From assembly GCA_964645835.1 (NCBI GenBank), contig CAZYDG010000080.1, forward strand, positions 1 through 64,000: 64,000 nt of DNA, given 5' to 3'. Shown here piece by piece: positions 8,788 through 17,582 of this stretch. This DNA comes from CAZBME01 sp964645835 (GTDB taxonomy: Bacteria > Desulfobacterota > Syntrophia > Syntrophales > UBA8958). A program made the translations under genes and the position numbers. The notes beneath the pieces are model-generated. The model was not told the origin of the DNA and searched no databases. It saw only the letters and a list, made by a program, of their open reading frames with translations. Numbering within the stretch: position 1 is the stretch's first letter; each line of letters opens with the position of its first letter.

Positions 8788-9071
8788 TATAACATACTTA
8801 TATTATTGTTTATTATTGCGATTGACAACCTCATCCAAAGCTGATACACAGCCCGACGGACCTTTGAATTTTACTGAAGCTTTCGATCATTGTCATTCCC
8901 TTGCAATTGGAAATCGAGTATCTTCGAGACCTTCTGGATTTCCACTCACCAGCTCCGTGGGGAGAAGCTTTATGGGAGTGACCGAAAGCAATATTTTCAA
9001 AGGCCTCCGCATGTATGCGCGTGTGCGAAATGAAAAATCACATCAGTTATGACAATTAGCGGGAGGATTGT
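8788..9071. other. Intergenic region upstream of ppsA with a possible degenerate inverted repeat
   Basis: No supported gene. GCTTTCG...GTCATTCCC at about 8879-8901 is inverted as GGGAGTGACCGAAAGC at about 8973-8990, giving weak terminal symmetry around a 70-base core. This could be a decayed mobile palindrome. A ribosome site (GGGAGG) at 9061-9066 serves ppsA. Confidence 0.3.
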
Positions 9072-11483
9072 ATGGATAATAAGAAGTTGGTCTTGTGGTT
9101 TGATGAGCTTCAACTCAGTGATATCCCCGAGGTCGGCGGTAAAAATGCCTCTCTGGGAGAAATGAGAAGAGAATTGCGTCCAAAGGGCGTAAATATTCCC
9201 GACGGCTATGCCGTTACGGCATATGCCTATCGTTATCTTCTGTCATCTGCCGGCATTCGCGAGAAGATGCAGGAAGTCCTTTCGGACCTGGACACCCACG
9301 ATATGGACAATCTCAAGGAAAGAGGCCGGAAGGTCCGTTCCTTGATATACAATGCCGAATTCCCGGAAGACTTGAAGAAGGCTGTTCTGGACGCCTATAA
9401 AACCCTTTGTGACGAATACGGACCCGATACGGATGTTGCCGTACGCAGTTCCGCCACAGCGGAAGACCTGCCCGACGCCAGTTTTGCCGGTCAGCAGGAA
9501 ACATATCTTAATATTCGCGGTGAAGAAGCATTGCTTGAATCATGCAAGCGCTGTTTCGCCTCACTCTTTACGGACCGCGCGATTTCCTATCGCGTCGACA
9601 AGGGATTCGATCACATGTCCATCGCCCTGTCCATCGGTGTTCAGAAAATGGTCCGCTCCGATCTGGCAGCATCCGGCGTCATCTTTTCCATTGATACGGA
9701 ATCGGGCTTCAAGGATGCCATCCTGATTACGGGCGCCTACGGTCTGGGCGAAACGGTAGTGCAGGGAACGGTCAATCCCGATGAATTCTATGTCTTCAAG
9801 CCGACCTTGAAGCTGGGGCACCGGCCCATCGTGCAGAAGAAACTCGGCACTAAGGAAATTAAGATGGTCTATGCCGAGACAAAGGGTGGGGAAGCGACGG
9901 AGACCATTTCCACACCCATCGATGACCGTAGGAAATTCTGCCTGACCGATGACGAAGTCCTTCAACTCGGACGCTGGACGGCCATCATCGAAGATCATTA
10001 CTCTTCGGAAGCGGGTTATTTCAAGCCCATGGATATCGAGTGGAGCAAGGACGGAAGGACGGGGGAACTCTTCATTCTCCAGGCCCGGCCGGAAACGGTG
10101 CAATCCCAGAAAGATGCCAGTGTCATTGAGACCTATATCCTTCAACAGCAGAGCAAGCTTCTCGTGACGGGCACGGCCGTTGGGTCCAAGATCGGTGCAG
10201 GCAGAGTCAATATTATCGAAAGTGTCAACGAGATCAAAGATTTCAAAAAGGGCGAAGTGCTGGTGACAGATATGACCGACCCCGACTGGGAACCGGTCAT
10301 GAAGATCGCCGCCGCCATCGTTACCAACAAGGGCGGCCGGACCTGCCATGCGGCTATTGTCAGCCGCGAGTTGGGCGTTCCCTGTATTGTCGGTACGGAA
10401 AATGGTACAACGGCCCTTAAGGGCATCACGGAAGCCACAGTATCCTGCTCCGAAGGCGAAGTCGGCAATGTCTATGAGGGATCGTTGAAATTCGAGGTTC
10501 AGCGAATCAACGCTCAGAATCTGGAACGCCCCCGGACGAAGATCATGCTTAATGTGGGCAATCCCGAAAATGCTTTCAACCTCGCCGCCATACCGAACGA
10601 CGGTGTGGGCCTTGCCCGGTTGGAATTCATCATCAACCAGTACATCAGTATTCATCCCATGGCCCTGATCCAGTTTGACAAGGTCACGGACAAAGAGGTC
10701 CGCAAGAAGATCGAGGATTCTACATACGGCTATGCAAACCGGTCGGATTTCTTCGTCGACAAGCTGGCCCAGGGCGTTGCCAAGATCGGTGCCGCCTTCT
10801 ATCCCAATGACGTCATCGTCCGGATGAGCGATTTCAAAAGCAACGAGTATGCAAATCTTGTGGGCGGCTCCTACTTCGAACCGCAAGAAGAAAACCCCAT
10901 GATCGGTTTCCGCGGCGCCTCCCGTTATTACGACGAGCGCTACCGTGATGCCTTCGCCCTTGAATGCGAGGCCATGTTGAAAGTCCGAAACGAGATGGGC
11001 CTCACAAACGTCAAGCTCATGATTCCCTTCTGCCGTACCGTGGATGAAGGAAAGAAAGTTGTCGCCGTCATGGCGGACCGCGGTCTCGTCCAAGGTGAAA
11101 ACGGACTAGAAATCTACATGATGGTCGAAATTCCGAGCAACGTTATCCTCATCGAAGAGTTCGGCAAGGTCTTCGACGGATTCTCCATCGGTTCCAACGA
11201 CCTCACACAGCTGACCCTGGGACTTGACCGGGATTCCTTCCTGGTTACCCATATCTTTGACGAACGGAATCAGGCGGTCCTGGATCTCGTGCAGGATGCC
11301 ATTACGAAGGCCAATAAGATGGGCAAGAAGATAGGTATATGCGGGCAGGCGCCGAGCGATTATCCCGAGTTCGCCCGGTTCCTTGTGGAATGCGGCATCA
11401 GCAGCATTTCGCTGAATTCCGATACAGTGATCAAAACCACCCTGGACATCAAGGAAACGGAGAAATCTCTCGGGATTGTATAA
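9072..11483 (+). CDS. ppsA: Phosphoenolpyruvate synthase
   Basis: Converts pyruvate, ATP and water to PEP, AMP and phosphate, the entry to gluconeogenesis for an organism living on acetyl-CoA-level substrates. The 803-residue product has the ATP-binding PPDK_N domain (1-340, with VGGKNASLGEM and VRSSATAEDLPDASFAGQQ), the swivelling phosphohistidine domain with His426 in GGRTCHAAIVSRELG, and the PEP-binding barrel with ELGIGSNDLTQ-like GSNDLTQLTLG and catalytic Cys in GICGQAPSD. The final residues KETEKSLGIV look complete. Start ATG follows GGGAGG. PPDK is less likely because the length and order fit PEP synthase. Confidence 0.93.
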   Translation: MDNKKLVLWFDELQLSDIPEVGGKNASLGEMRRELRPKGVNIPDGYAVTAYAYRYLLSSAGIREKMQEVLSDLDTHDMDNLKERGRKVRSLIYNAEFPEDLKKAVLDAYKTLCDEYGPDTDVAVRSSATAEDLPDASFAGQQETYLNIRGEEALLESCKRCFASLFTDRAISYRVDKGFDHMSIALSIGVQKMVRSDLAASGVIFSIDTESGFKDAILITGAYGLGETVVQGTVNPDEFYVFKPTLKLGHRPIVQKKLGTKEIKMVYAETKGGEATETISTPIDDRRKFCLTDDEVLQLGRWTAIIEDHYSSEAGYFKPMDIEWSKDGRTGELFILQARPETVQSQKDASVIETYILQQQSKLLVTGTAVGSKIGAGRVNIIESVNEIKDFKKGEVLVTDMTDPDWEPVMKIAAAIVTNKGGRTCHAAIVSRELGVPCIVGTENGTTALKGITEATVSCSEGEVGNVYEGSLKFEVQRINAQNLERPRTKIMLNVGNPENAFNLAAIPNDGVGLARLEFIINQYISIHPMALIQFDKVTDKEVRKKIEDSTYGYANRSDFFVDKLAQGVAKIGAAFYPNDVIVRMSDFKSNEYANLVGGSYFEPQEENPMIGFRGASRYYDERYRDAFALECEAMLKVRNEMGLTNVKLMIPFCRTVDEGKKVVAVMADRGLVQGENGLEIYMMVEIPSNVILIEEFGKVFDGFSIGSNDLTQLTLGLDRDSFLVTHIFDERNQAVLDLVQDAITKANKMGKKIGICGQAPSDYPEFARFLVECGISSISLNSDTVIKTTLDIKETEKSLGIV

Positions 11484-11496
11484 AAAAATCCGGCAT

Positions 11497-11542
11497 GCAT
11501 CCCCGTTGGGCAATTTGAATCAAATATGCTCAATGGGGGTGC
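11497..11542. other. Long stem-loop downstream of ppsA
   Basis: A 46-base near-perfect hairpin. GCATCCCCGTTG pairs with CAATGGGGGTGC (two G-U pairs), then GGCA with TGCT, then ATTTG with CAAAT around an AAT loop, with one bulged A. No T-tract follows, so it is not a standard terminator; a terminator lies about 85 bases later. It could be a 3'-UTR processing or stability element, or a small palindromic repeat. Confidence 0.5.
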
Positions 11543-11626
11543 AATCGATGTTGCAATCCGTCATACCAGGGATTCACATCGGTGATTCTCCTGTAAAAGG
11601 CAAAGGCGGGTGTAAGAATGGCGATT

Positions 11627-11656
11627 AAAGGGCGGCTTGAAAAACCGCCCTTTTTT
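11627..11656 (+). terminator. Rho-independent terminator after ppsA
   Basis: Stem AAAGGGCGG with CCGCCCTTT around CTTGAAAAA, followed by T residues. It lies 16 bases before the next gene's start, so it may also act in the leader of that gene. Confidence 0.88.
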
Positions 11657-11672
11657 ATCATAGGGGAAGAAT

Positions 11673-13139
11673 ATGATTCATTCCATCCAGGAAAGTCCGC
11701 TCTATTCTATCGTAAACCCTCGCAGCATCGCCTTCTTCGGCGCTTCCAACAACTTCAGCCGTATGGGCTCCATCATGCTCTCCGCAATGGATGATCTCGG
11801 CTTCGAGGGGCCTGTCTATCCAATCCATCTCACGGAAAAACAAGTGCTGGGGCATCGATCCTATCCACACGTGATGGAGCTGCCCGAGATTCCAGACTTG
11901 GCAATTATAGTATTGCCGACGGAAATTGTCTGCCAAACCATGGAAGAATGCGGCAGAAAAGGCATCAAACACGCTATCGTCGTTTCCGGTGGATTCAGGG
12001 AGGCCAGCGCTGAGGGGCGGGCCATGCAAAAAGAACTGGAAGCAATCGCCGACTGCTACGGCATCCGTTTTCTCGGTCCGAATTGTTTAGGCGTTGCCAA
12101 TCCGCATCTCAAACTGAATCCCACACCTATTACGCTGGAAGGACCGCCCGGCTTTGTCGGGCTGGCTTCTCAAAGCGGCAGTTTCATCACCCAGATGTTC
12201 AATTATCTCCATCGCCATGGACTGGGGTTCAGTGCTGCTTTGAGTGTTGGAAACGAAGCCAACATCGACATCGTGGACTGTATGGAATATCTGGGCGCCT
12301 GCCCCGACACGAAGGTGATCACACTATACATTGAGGGGATCGCCAGAGGCCGGGAATTTATCGAAACGGCAAAGGCCATCGTCCCGCACAAACCGATCGT
12401 GGCCCTTTACGTCGGGGGCTCCGAGACGGGGAAGCGGGCGGGGTTTTCGCATACAGGCTCCCTGTCGGGACCTGACGAGATTTATGACGGCATGTTCCGC
12501 CAGTGTGGTATCATTCGGGCAAAAACCCTGGTGGAGCTTTTCGACTTCGCCCTTGCCTTAGGGACGATGCCACGGCCAAAGGGGAACCGGATCATCATTC
12601 AAACCCATTCAGGAGGACCCGGCGCAACGGCAGCGGATTCCTGCGGTCGAAACGGTCTTGAATTGCCCCATCTGTCGAAGGAAACGGTGGAAAAACTGCG
12701 GCCCCTGATTCCACGGACAGCCAGTACGGCAAATCCTGTGGACATGACCTTCAGTAAGAATTTTATGGACGATTTCTTTAAGATTCCCGACATCTTGCTG
12801 CAGGAAAAGGAAGCGGATATGTTGATGGTGTATTTTCTTTCCCCGGGGATATTCATTGATCGATTCATGGAAAATATGAAAATTCCTCCGGATCAGATCC
12901 CGGAGGCGGCGGCAAAAATCATCAGGCAGCATACGGATGCCTTTTTCAGCCTTACTCGGATTCATGACAAGCCGATCATCGGCTTTACTTACCGGAGTTT
13001 ACAGGAGCAGATGGTTCGGGATCTGCTGGATCGGGGCATACCCATCTACGCCGACCCGGAACGGGCGGCGAGGGCTATAGCGGCTGTTCTCGCCTATTAC
13101 CGCATGCGGGATGGAATAGTCTCGGAGGAGGACCGGTAG
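11673..13139 (+). CDS. ADP-forming acyl-CoA synthetase, CoA-binding (alpha) subunit
   Basis: In ADP-forming acetyl/acyl-CoA synthetases this subunit carries the CoA-binding and ligase domains that make ATP from acyl-CoA. The 488-residue product shows a Rossmann CoA-binding domain (IAFFGASNNFSRMG; VVSGGFREAS; FLGPNCLGV), a succinyl-CoA-ligase-like domain (SQSGSFITQM; VGNEANIDI) and the phospho-accepting His260 in GFSHTGSLSG. No ATP-grasp (beta) subunit is fused or adjacent, so it must be encoded elsewhere. ATP yield from acetyl-CoA fits a fermentative or syntrophic lifestyle. Ribosome site GGGGAAG precedes the ATG. Substrate is unknown; it could also be a lysine-acetyltransferase-like Pat remnant, but no GNAT domain is present. 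Confidence 0.85.
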   Translation: MIHSIQESPLYSIVNPRSIAFFGASNNFSRMGSIMLSAMDDLGFEGPVYPIHLTEKQVLGHRSYPHVMELPEIPDLAIIVLPTEIVCQTMEECGRKGIKHAIVVSGGFREASAEGRAMQKELEAIADCYGIRFLGPNCLGVANPHLKLNPTPITLEGPPGFVGLASQSGSFITQMFNYLHRHGLGFSAALSVGNEANIDIVDCMEYLGACPDTKVITLYIEGIARGREFIETAKAIVPHKPIVALYVGGSETGKRAGFSHTGSLSGPDEIYDGMFRQCGIIRAKTLVELFDFALALGTMPRPKGNRIIIQTHSGGPGATAADSCGRNGLELPHLSKETVEKLRPLIPRTASTANPVDMTFSKNFMDDFFKIPDILLQEKEADMLMVYFLSPGIFIDRFMENMKIPPDQIPEAAAKIIRQHTDAFFSLTRIHDKPIIGFTYRSLQEQMVRDLLDRGIPIYADPERAARAIAAVLAYYRMRDGIVSEEDR

Positions 13140-13180
13140 CGGCGTTACTTTAGCAGACTGTTGAAAAACTCTATCTTGGC

Positions 13181-13304
13181 CAGGCTGTTCAAAAATGTCC
13201 AGATGCAAGGCGCGCAAAAGCTGAGGAATGAGTCGTACATAGAGGTACGTCGATTGACGAGGCTTGCAGCGTAACGCAGCAGATGGGCGTTTTTCAACAG
13301 CCTG
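13181..13304. repeat. MITE-like element with terminal inverted repeats, copy 1
   Basis: 124 bp bounded by CAGGCTGTTCAAAAATG on the left and, inverted, CAGGCTGTTGAAAAACG on the right; the terminal match extends about 25 bp. A partial extra end (GACTGTTGAAAAACTC) lies at 13157-13172. The element is repeated in the opposite orientation at 29973-30120. It has no coding capacity and abuts the start of the HlyD-type gene, whose ribosome site begins just outside it. Confidence 0.8.
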
Positions 13305-13318
13305 TGGGAGAAGCGTTC

Positions 13319-14539
13319 ATGGCGGATGAAGACATTGCAAGACTGAAAATAGAAGCATCTGAGAAGAAGATCGGGGGAAGAAAGAAAAGGACGAAGGCGT
13401 TCGTGTTTGCCGTGGTTATTGCCGTCTTAGTGATCATCGGCAGCCTTTACGCTCTGGGTGTCATCGCCCCGGCCATAACGGTCGATGTGACAACCGTATC
13501 CCGCATATATCCCGCCCAATCACTGTCTCTGCTGAACGCCAGCGGCTATATTGTCGCCCAGCGGAAGGCTGCCGTGGCCTCCAAAGTTACTGGGCGTTTG
13601 ATTGCCATGTCTGTGGAGGAAGGAAGTCGCGTGCGGGAAGGACAGGTAATTGCCCGAATGGAGAATGCCGACGTGACCGCAGGAAGGGATCAGGCCGCCG
13701 CCAATGTGAAAAATCTGCAGGCTACGCTCGATCAGGCCAAGGCGGATAGGGACAATGCTCTCGCAGAATATCGCCGTTATAAAAAACTGCTTGCCGGCGA
13801 GTTTGTATCAAAATCGGATTACGATACGGTGGAAACCCGTGCCATACGGACAGCGGAAGTGGTGAAGGCTGCGGAGGCAGCCCTTCGGGCCGGGGGCGCA
13901 GCCCTGCGAAACGCCGAAGCCTCTGTGGAATACACAGTTGTCCGTGCCCCCTTCGATGCTGTCGTGTTGACCAAAAATGCCGATATCGGCGACATCGTGA
14001 CACCCATCGGCTCTGCGGCCAATGCCAAGGCCGCTGTCGTGACCATTGCGGATATGAATTCTCTCCAGGTGGAAATCGACGTCTCGGAGACGAGTATTAC
14101 GGCCGTTCGCCAGGGACAACCCTGCGACATCCAGCTCGATGCCCTGCCGGACCAGCGATTCCGGGGTAAGGTCCACGCCATTGTCCCGACAGTTGACCGA
14201 TCCAAGGCGACCGTCATGGTCAAGGTCAGTTTTCTTGACAAAGACCAGCGCATGCTGCCGGATATGAGCGCCAAGGTCTCCTTCCTGTCCCGGGACCTGA
14301 AACCTGACGAGTTGAAACCCCGTCTGGCGGTAAACCAGTCGGCCCTGATTACTCGGAACGGCAAGACCTTTGCGTATCTCGTCAAGGAAAACCGGGTGAT
14401 GGAAAGGCCTGTCGTGGTGGCGGTAAAACTGGGCGATATGACGGAAGTCGTCTCGGGATTGACCCAGGGAGACCGGGTTGTTGTCAAGCCGCCGCAGGGG
14501 CTCAAAGATGGGTCGAAGATCAAGATTGCTGAACGATAG
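13319..14539 (+). CDS. HlyD/MacA-type periplasmic adaptor protein
   Basis: A 406-residue membrane fusion protein linking an inner-membrane ABC transporter to the outer membrane. It has a basic N-terminus (KKIGGRKKRTKA), one membrane segment (about 33-55), a lipoyl-like half-motif (IVAQRKAAVASKVTGRLIAM), a coiled hairpin (about 120-200, rich in Ala/Lys/Asp), the second lipoyl half (YTVVRAPFDAVVL) and beta-barrel domains (VEIDVSETSITAVRQGQPCDI). Start at 13319 is supported by GGGAG at 13305; the frame extends upstream into the MITE-like repeat, which is not coding. First gene of a four-gene export operon. Confidence 0.9.
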   Translation: MADEDIARLKIEASEKKIGGRKKRTKAFVFAVVIAVLVIIGSLYALGVIAPAITVDVTTVSRIYPAQSLSLLNASGYIVAQRKAAVASKVTGRLIAMSVEEGSRVREGQVIARMENADVTAGRDQAAANVKNLQATLDQAKADRDNALAEYRRYKKLLAGEFVSKSDYDTVETRAIRTAEVVKAAEAALRAGGAALRNAEASVEYTVVRAPFDAVVLTKNADIGDIVTPIGSAANAKAAVVTIADMNSLQVEIDVSETSITAVRQGQPCDIQLDALPDQRFRGKVHAIVPTVDRSKATVMVKVSFLDKDQRMLPDMSAKVSFLSRDLKPDELKPRLAVNQSALITRNGKTFAYLVKENRVMERPVVVAVKLGDMTEVVSGLTQGDRVVVKPPQGLKDGSKIKIAER

Positions 14540-14548
14540 TTTATATCC

Positions 14549-15256
14549 ATGACCGACCCCAAACAAAACATCGTCGAAATCAGGCATCTCTACAAGGCCT
14601 ATCACCGGGAAAACCTTGTTGTGCCCGTTCTGCACGATATTACCTTCGACATCGCCGACGGCGAATTCCTGTCGCTGATGGGACCGTCCGGATCGGGTAA
14701 GACGACACTCCTGAATCTTCTGGCCGGGATCGACAAAGCGGATCAAGGCACAATCCACATAGGCGGCACGGATATTACAACCCTTTCTGAGACGGAACTG
14801 GCCCACTGGCGGGCCAATCATGTAGGTTTCATCTTCCAGTTCTACAACCTGATTCCGGTCCTTAAGGCTATCGAGAACGTCGAACTTCCCCTTCATTTGA
14901 CCTCGCTTACCGGCAGAAGCAGGCGGGAGCATGCCGAAACGGCCCTGCGCATGGTTGGTCTGGCCCATCGGATGGATCATTACCCCAAGGAGATGTCCGG
15001 CGGGGAACAACAGCGGGTGGCCATCGCCCGCGCCATCGTCACGGACCCGGCCATCCTCGTCGCCGACGAGCCGACGGGGGATCTGGACCGCGTCTCCGCG
15101 GAGGAAATTCTGGACATGATGGAACGCCTCAACGCGGATATGGGCAAAACGATCATCATGGTCACCCATGACCCCAGGGCGGCGTCGCGGGCGAAGGTCC
15201 TTCGGCACCTGGATAAGGGATATCTCATCGATGCTCCTGATCAAAATCCTCTTTAG
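14549..15256 (+). CDS. ABC transporter ATPase, LolD/MacB type
   Basis: 235-residue nucleotide-binding subunit powering the adjacent FtsX-like permeases. Walker A GPSGSGKTTLL, Q-loop FIFQFYNLIPVL, signature MSGGEQQRVAIARAI, Walker B ILVADEPTGDLD and switch MVTHDPRA are intact. It starts 9 bases after the adaptor gene and its 3' end overlaps the next gene by 26 bases, indicating translational coupling. Substrate (lipid, lipoprotein, peptide or antibiotic) cannot be inferred. Confidence 0.93.
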   Translation: MTDPKQNIVEIRHLYKAYHRENLVVPVLHDITFDIADGEFLSLMGPSGSGKTTLLNLLAGIDKADQGTIHIGGTDITTLSETELAHWRANHVGFIFQFYNLIPVLKAIENVELPLHLTSLTGRSRREHAETALRMVGLAHRMDHYPKEMSGGEQQRVAIARAIVTDPAILVADEPTGDLDRVSAEEILDMMERLNADMGKTIIMVTHDPRAASRAKVLRHLDKGYLIDAPDQNPL

Positions 15257-16388
15257 GAACGCATTTCACAACAAGCTTCGCAGCGGCTTGACCATTTTCG
15301 GCATCGCCGTGGCCATCCTTGCCTTCGGCCTCCTTCGGACGGTCATCGGCGCCTGGTATGCCGGTGTCGAAGCTGCATCGACGTCACGCCTTGTCACCAG
15401 GAATGCCATTTCAATCATTTTTACGCTGCCCATTTCCTATAATGAAAAGATCCGCCAGATCGAGGGCGTGAAGAGGGTGTCCTATGGTAACTGGTTCGGC
15501 GGCATTTACATTGACGAGAAGAATTTCTTCCCCAATTTTTGTGTCGATGCCAAGACCTACTTTGATATTTATCCTGAATTCGCCCTTGCGCCCCAGGAGA
15601 AAAAGGCATTCCTGGCGGATCGGAAAGGCTTTGTCGCCGGACGGAAACTGGCCGCAAAATATGGATGGAAGATCGGTGATATAGTTACCCTCAAGGGGAC
15701 CATCTATCCGGGCAACTGGGATTTTGTCCTCCGGGGTATCTACAAAGGCAGGGATGAAACGGCGGACGAGACCCAATTCTATTTCCATTGGGATTACCTG
15801 AACGAAACCATGAAAAAAACGATGCCTCAGAGGGCAGATCAGGTGGGATTTTACATGATCGCCGTCACGAGGCCCGATGTGTCCGCCGACGTGGCCCTGG
15901 CCGTGGATCGGACTTTTAAAAACTCCCTTGCCGAGACGCTGACGGAAACGGAAAAGGCATTCAACCAAGGTTTTATTGCCATGAGTGGGGCCATCATCAC
16001 GGCCATTCAGATGGTCTCCTTTGTGGTTATTATCATCATCATGGCCGTCGTTGCCAATACGATGGCCATGACCACCCGGGAACGGCTCGGCGATTATGCG
16101 ATCATGAAAACCCTGGGATTTGGCAGCGGTTCCATTTCCGTCCTCATCTTCGGGGAATCCCTTGTCATCACCCTGACGGGCGGCCTTGCGGGAATGGCCC
16201 TGACCTTTCCCGCCGCGAAGGCCTTCGGCCATTCCCTTTCCATGTACTTTCCCGTTTTTCGCGTGGCAACGGATACGATCTACCTCGACCTTTTGGCGGC
16301 GTTCATCATCGCCTTCTGCGCTGCCCTCATCCCTACGCGCCATGCAATCAAGATCGGCATTGCCGATGGACTCCGGAGGATCGGATAG
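15231..16388 (+). CDS. ABC transporter permease, FtsX/MacB family (first)
   Basis: 385 residues with one N-terminal membrane segment (GLTIFGIAVAILAFGLL), a large periplasmic domain (about 45-265) and three C-terminal membrane segments with the family pattern TTRERLGDYAIMKTLGFGSGS between the first and second. The ATG at 15231 lies inside the end of the ATPase gene; the reading frame is open further upstream but that part is the ATPase gene in another frame. Its stop overlaps the GTG start of the second permease by one base. Confidence 0.9.
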   Translation: MLLIKILFRNAFHNKLRSGLTIFGIAVAILAFGLLRTVIGAWYAGVEAASTSRLVTRNAISIIFTLPISYNEKIRQIEGVKRVSYGNWFGGIYIDEKNFFPNFCVDAKTYFDIYPEFALAPQEKKAFLADRKGFVAGRKLAAKYGWKIGDIVTLKGTIYPGNWDFVLRGIYKGRDETADETQFYFHWDYLNETMKKTMPQRADQVGFYMIAVTRPDVSADVALAVDRTFKNSLAETLTETEKAFNQGFIAMSGAIITAIQMVSFVVIIIIMAVVANTMAMTTRERLGDYAIMKTLGFGSGSISVLIFGESLVITLTGGLAGMALTFPAAKAFGHSLSMYFPVFRVATDTIYLDLLAAFIIAFCAALIPTRHAIKIGIADGLRRIG

Positions 16389-17563
16389 TGGCCGTCCCTT
16401 TGTCTTACAGCGCCCGGAATCTTTGGAAACGCAGGATGACGACAATCCTGACCATCTCCGGCATGGCCCTGGTCGTCTTCGTCTTCGCCGCAGTTCTGAT
16501 GATGGCCGAGGGCCTCCAGAAGACCCTTGTGGAGATGGGCGCCTATGATAATGTCGTTGTCTTCCGTAAGGGGTCGACGTCGGAGGTCATGAGCAGTATC
16601 GAGCGCAAACAGGCTGCCATTGTGGAAATGATTCCCCAGGCCGCTGCAGGTCCTGACGGGAAACCGCTGTTGGCCAAGGAGGTCGTGGTCCTGATCGCCT
16701 TGCAGAAAAAGGGGGCTGCCAAGACGGCAAGCCACTCCAATATCGTGGTCCGCGGTGTACAGGAAGCATCGCTCCCATTGCGGCCACAGGTCAAACTCGT
16801 CTCGGGACGGCTTTTTAGAATGGGGTCATCGGAAATCATTGTCGGCAACAGTATTGCCAAGAACTTCAAAGGAGTCGGCCTTCAGGAGACTCTCCATTGG
16901 GGGCATCGGACTTGGACCGTCGTGGGGATTTTCGATGCGGGAAATACGGGATTCAGCTCCGAGATCTGGGGTGATGTGGACCAGGTCATGCAGGCCTTCC
17001 GGCGGCCCGTTTATTCGTCGATTATCTTCAAGCTCCAGGTCCCCGACGCCTACCAGGCCGCCAAATCGACACTGGAGAAGGACCCGCGCCTGACCCTGGA
17101 AGCCAAGCGGGAGACGACCTATTATCTCGATCAGTCAAAGATGATGGCCAAGTTCCTCCGCATTCTCGGCCTGTCCCTGACGATCATCTTTTCCATCGGG
17201 GCGGTCATCGGCGCAATGATCACCATGTATTCCGCCGTGGCCAACCGGATCGGGGAAATCGGCACCCTCCGGTCCCTGGGCTTCCTGCGGCGCGCCATTC
17301 TCCTGGCTTTCCTTGCCGAGTCGCTCCTTTTGGGTGGGATAGGAGGCGTCGTCGGCCTTTTCTGCGCCTCTTTCATGCAATTGATTACCGTCTCGACGGT
17401 GAACTTCCAAACCTTTTCGGAACTGGCCTTCAAGTTCACCCTCACGTGGCCAATCATCTTTCAGTCAATGGCCTTTTCGCTGTTCATGGGCCTCATAGGC
17501 GGCCTGCTGCCGGCCTTCCGCGCTGCCCGCATGAACATTGTCGAGGCACTCCGGGCTGCATAA
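16388..17563 (+). CDS. ABC transporter permease, FtsX/MacB family (second)
   Basis: 391 residues starting at GTG (TAGTG overlap with the upstream stop). Same architecture as its neighbour: N-terminal membrane segment (TILTISGMALVVFVFAAVL), periplasmic domain, then three membrane segments with NRIGEIGTLRSLGFLRR. Two different FtsX-type permeases plus one ATPase and one adaptor resemble the DevBCA/YknWXYZ and LolCDE styles of exporters. It ends 19 bases from the convergent reductase gene. Confidence 0.9.
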   Translation: MAVPLSYSARNLWKRRMTTILTISGMALVVFVFAAVLMMAEGLQKTLVEMGAYDNVVVFRKGSTSEVMSSIERKQAAIVEMIPQAAAGPDGKPLLAKEVVVLIALQKKGAAKTASHSNIVVRGVQEASLPLRPQVKLVSGRLFRMGSSEIIVGNSIAKNFKGVGLQETLHWGHRTWTVVGIFDAGNTGFSSEIWGDVDQVMQAFRRPVYSSIIFKLQVPDAYQAAKSTLEKDPRLTLEAKRETTYYLDQSKMMAKFLRILGLSLTIIFSIGAVIGAMITMYSAVANRIGEIGTLRSLGFLRRAILLAFLAESLLLGGIGGVVGLFCASFMQLITVSTVNFQTFSELAFKFTLTWPIIFQSMAFSLFMGLIGGLLPAFRAARMNIVEALRAA

Positions 17564-17582
17564 CAGTCCTGACCGGAAAAAA

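Noticed and set aside
8816..9052. A 78-codon open frame upstream of ppsA
   Set aside because: Starts at TTG without a ribosome site, has no recognisable motif and overlaps a degenerate inverted repeat; treated as non-coding.
9561..11093. A 510-codon frame on the minus strand inside ppsA
   Set aside because: Antisense shadow of a clearly conserved gene; no homology-like motifs or ribosome site.
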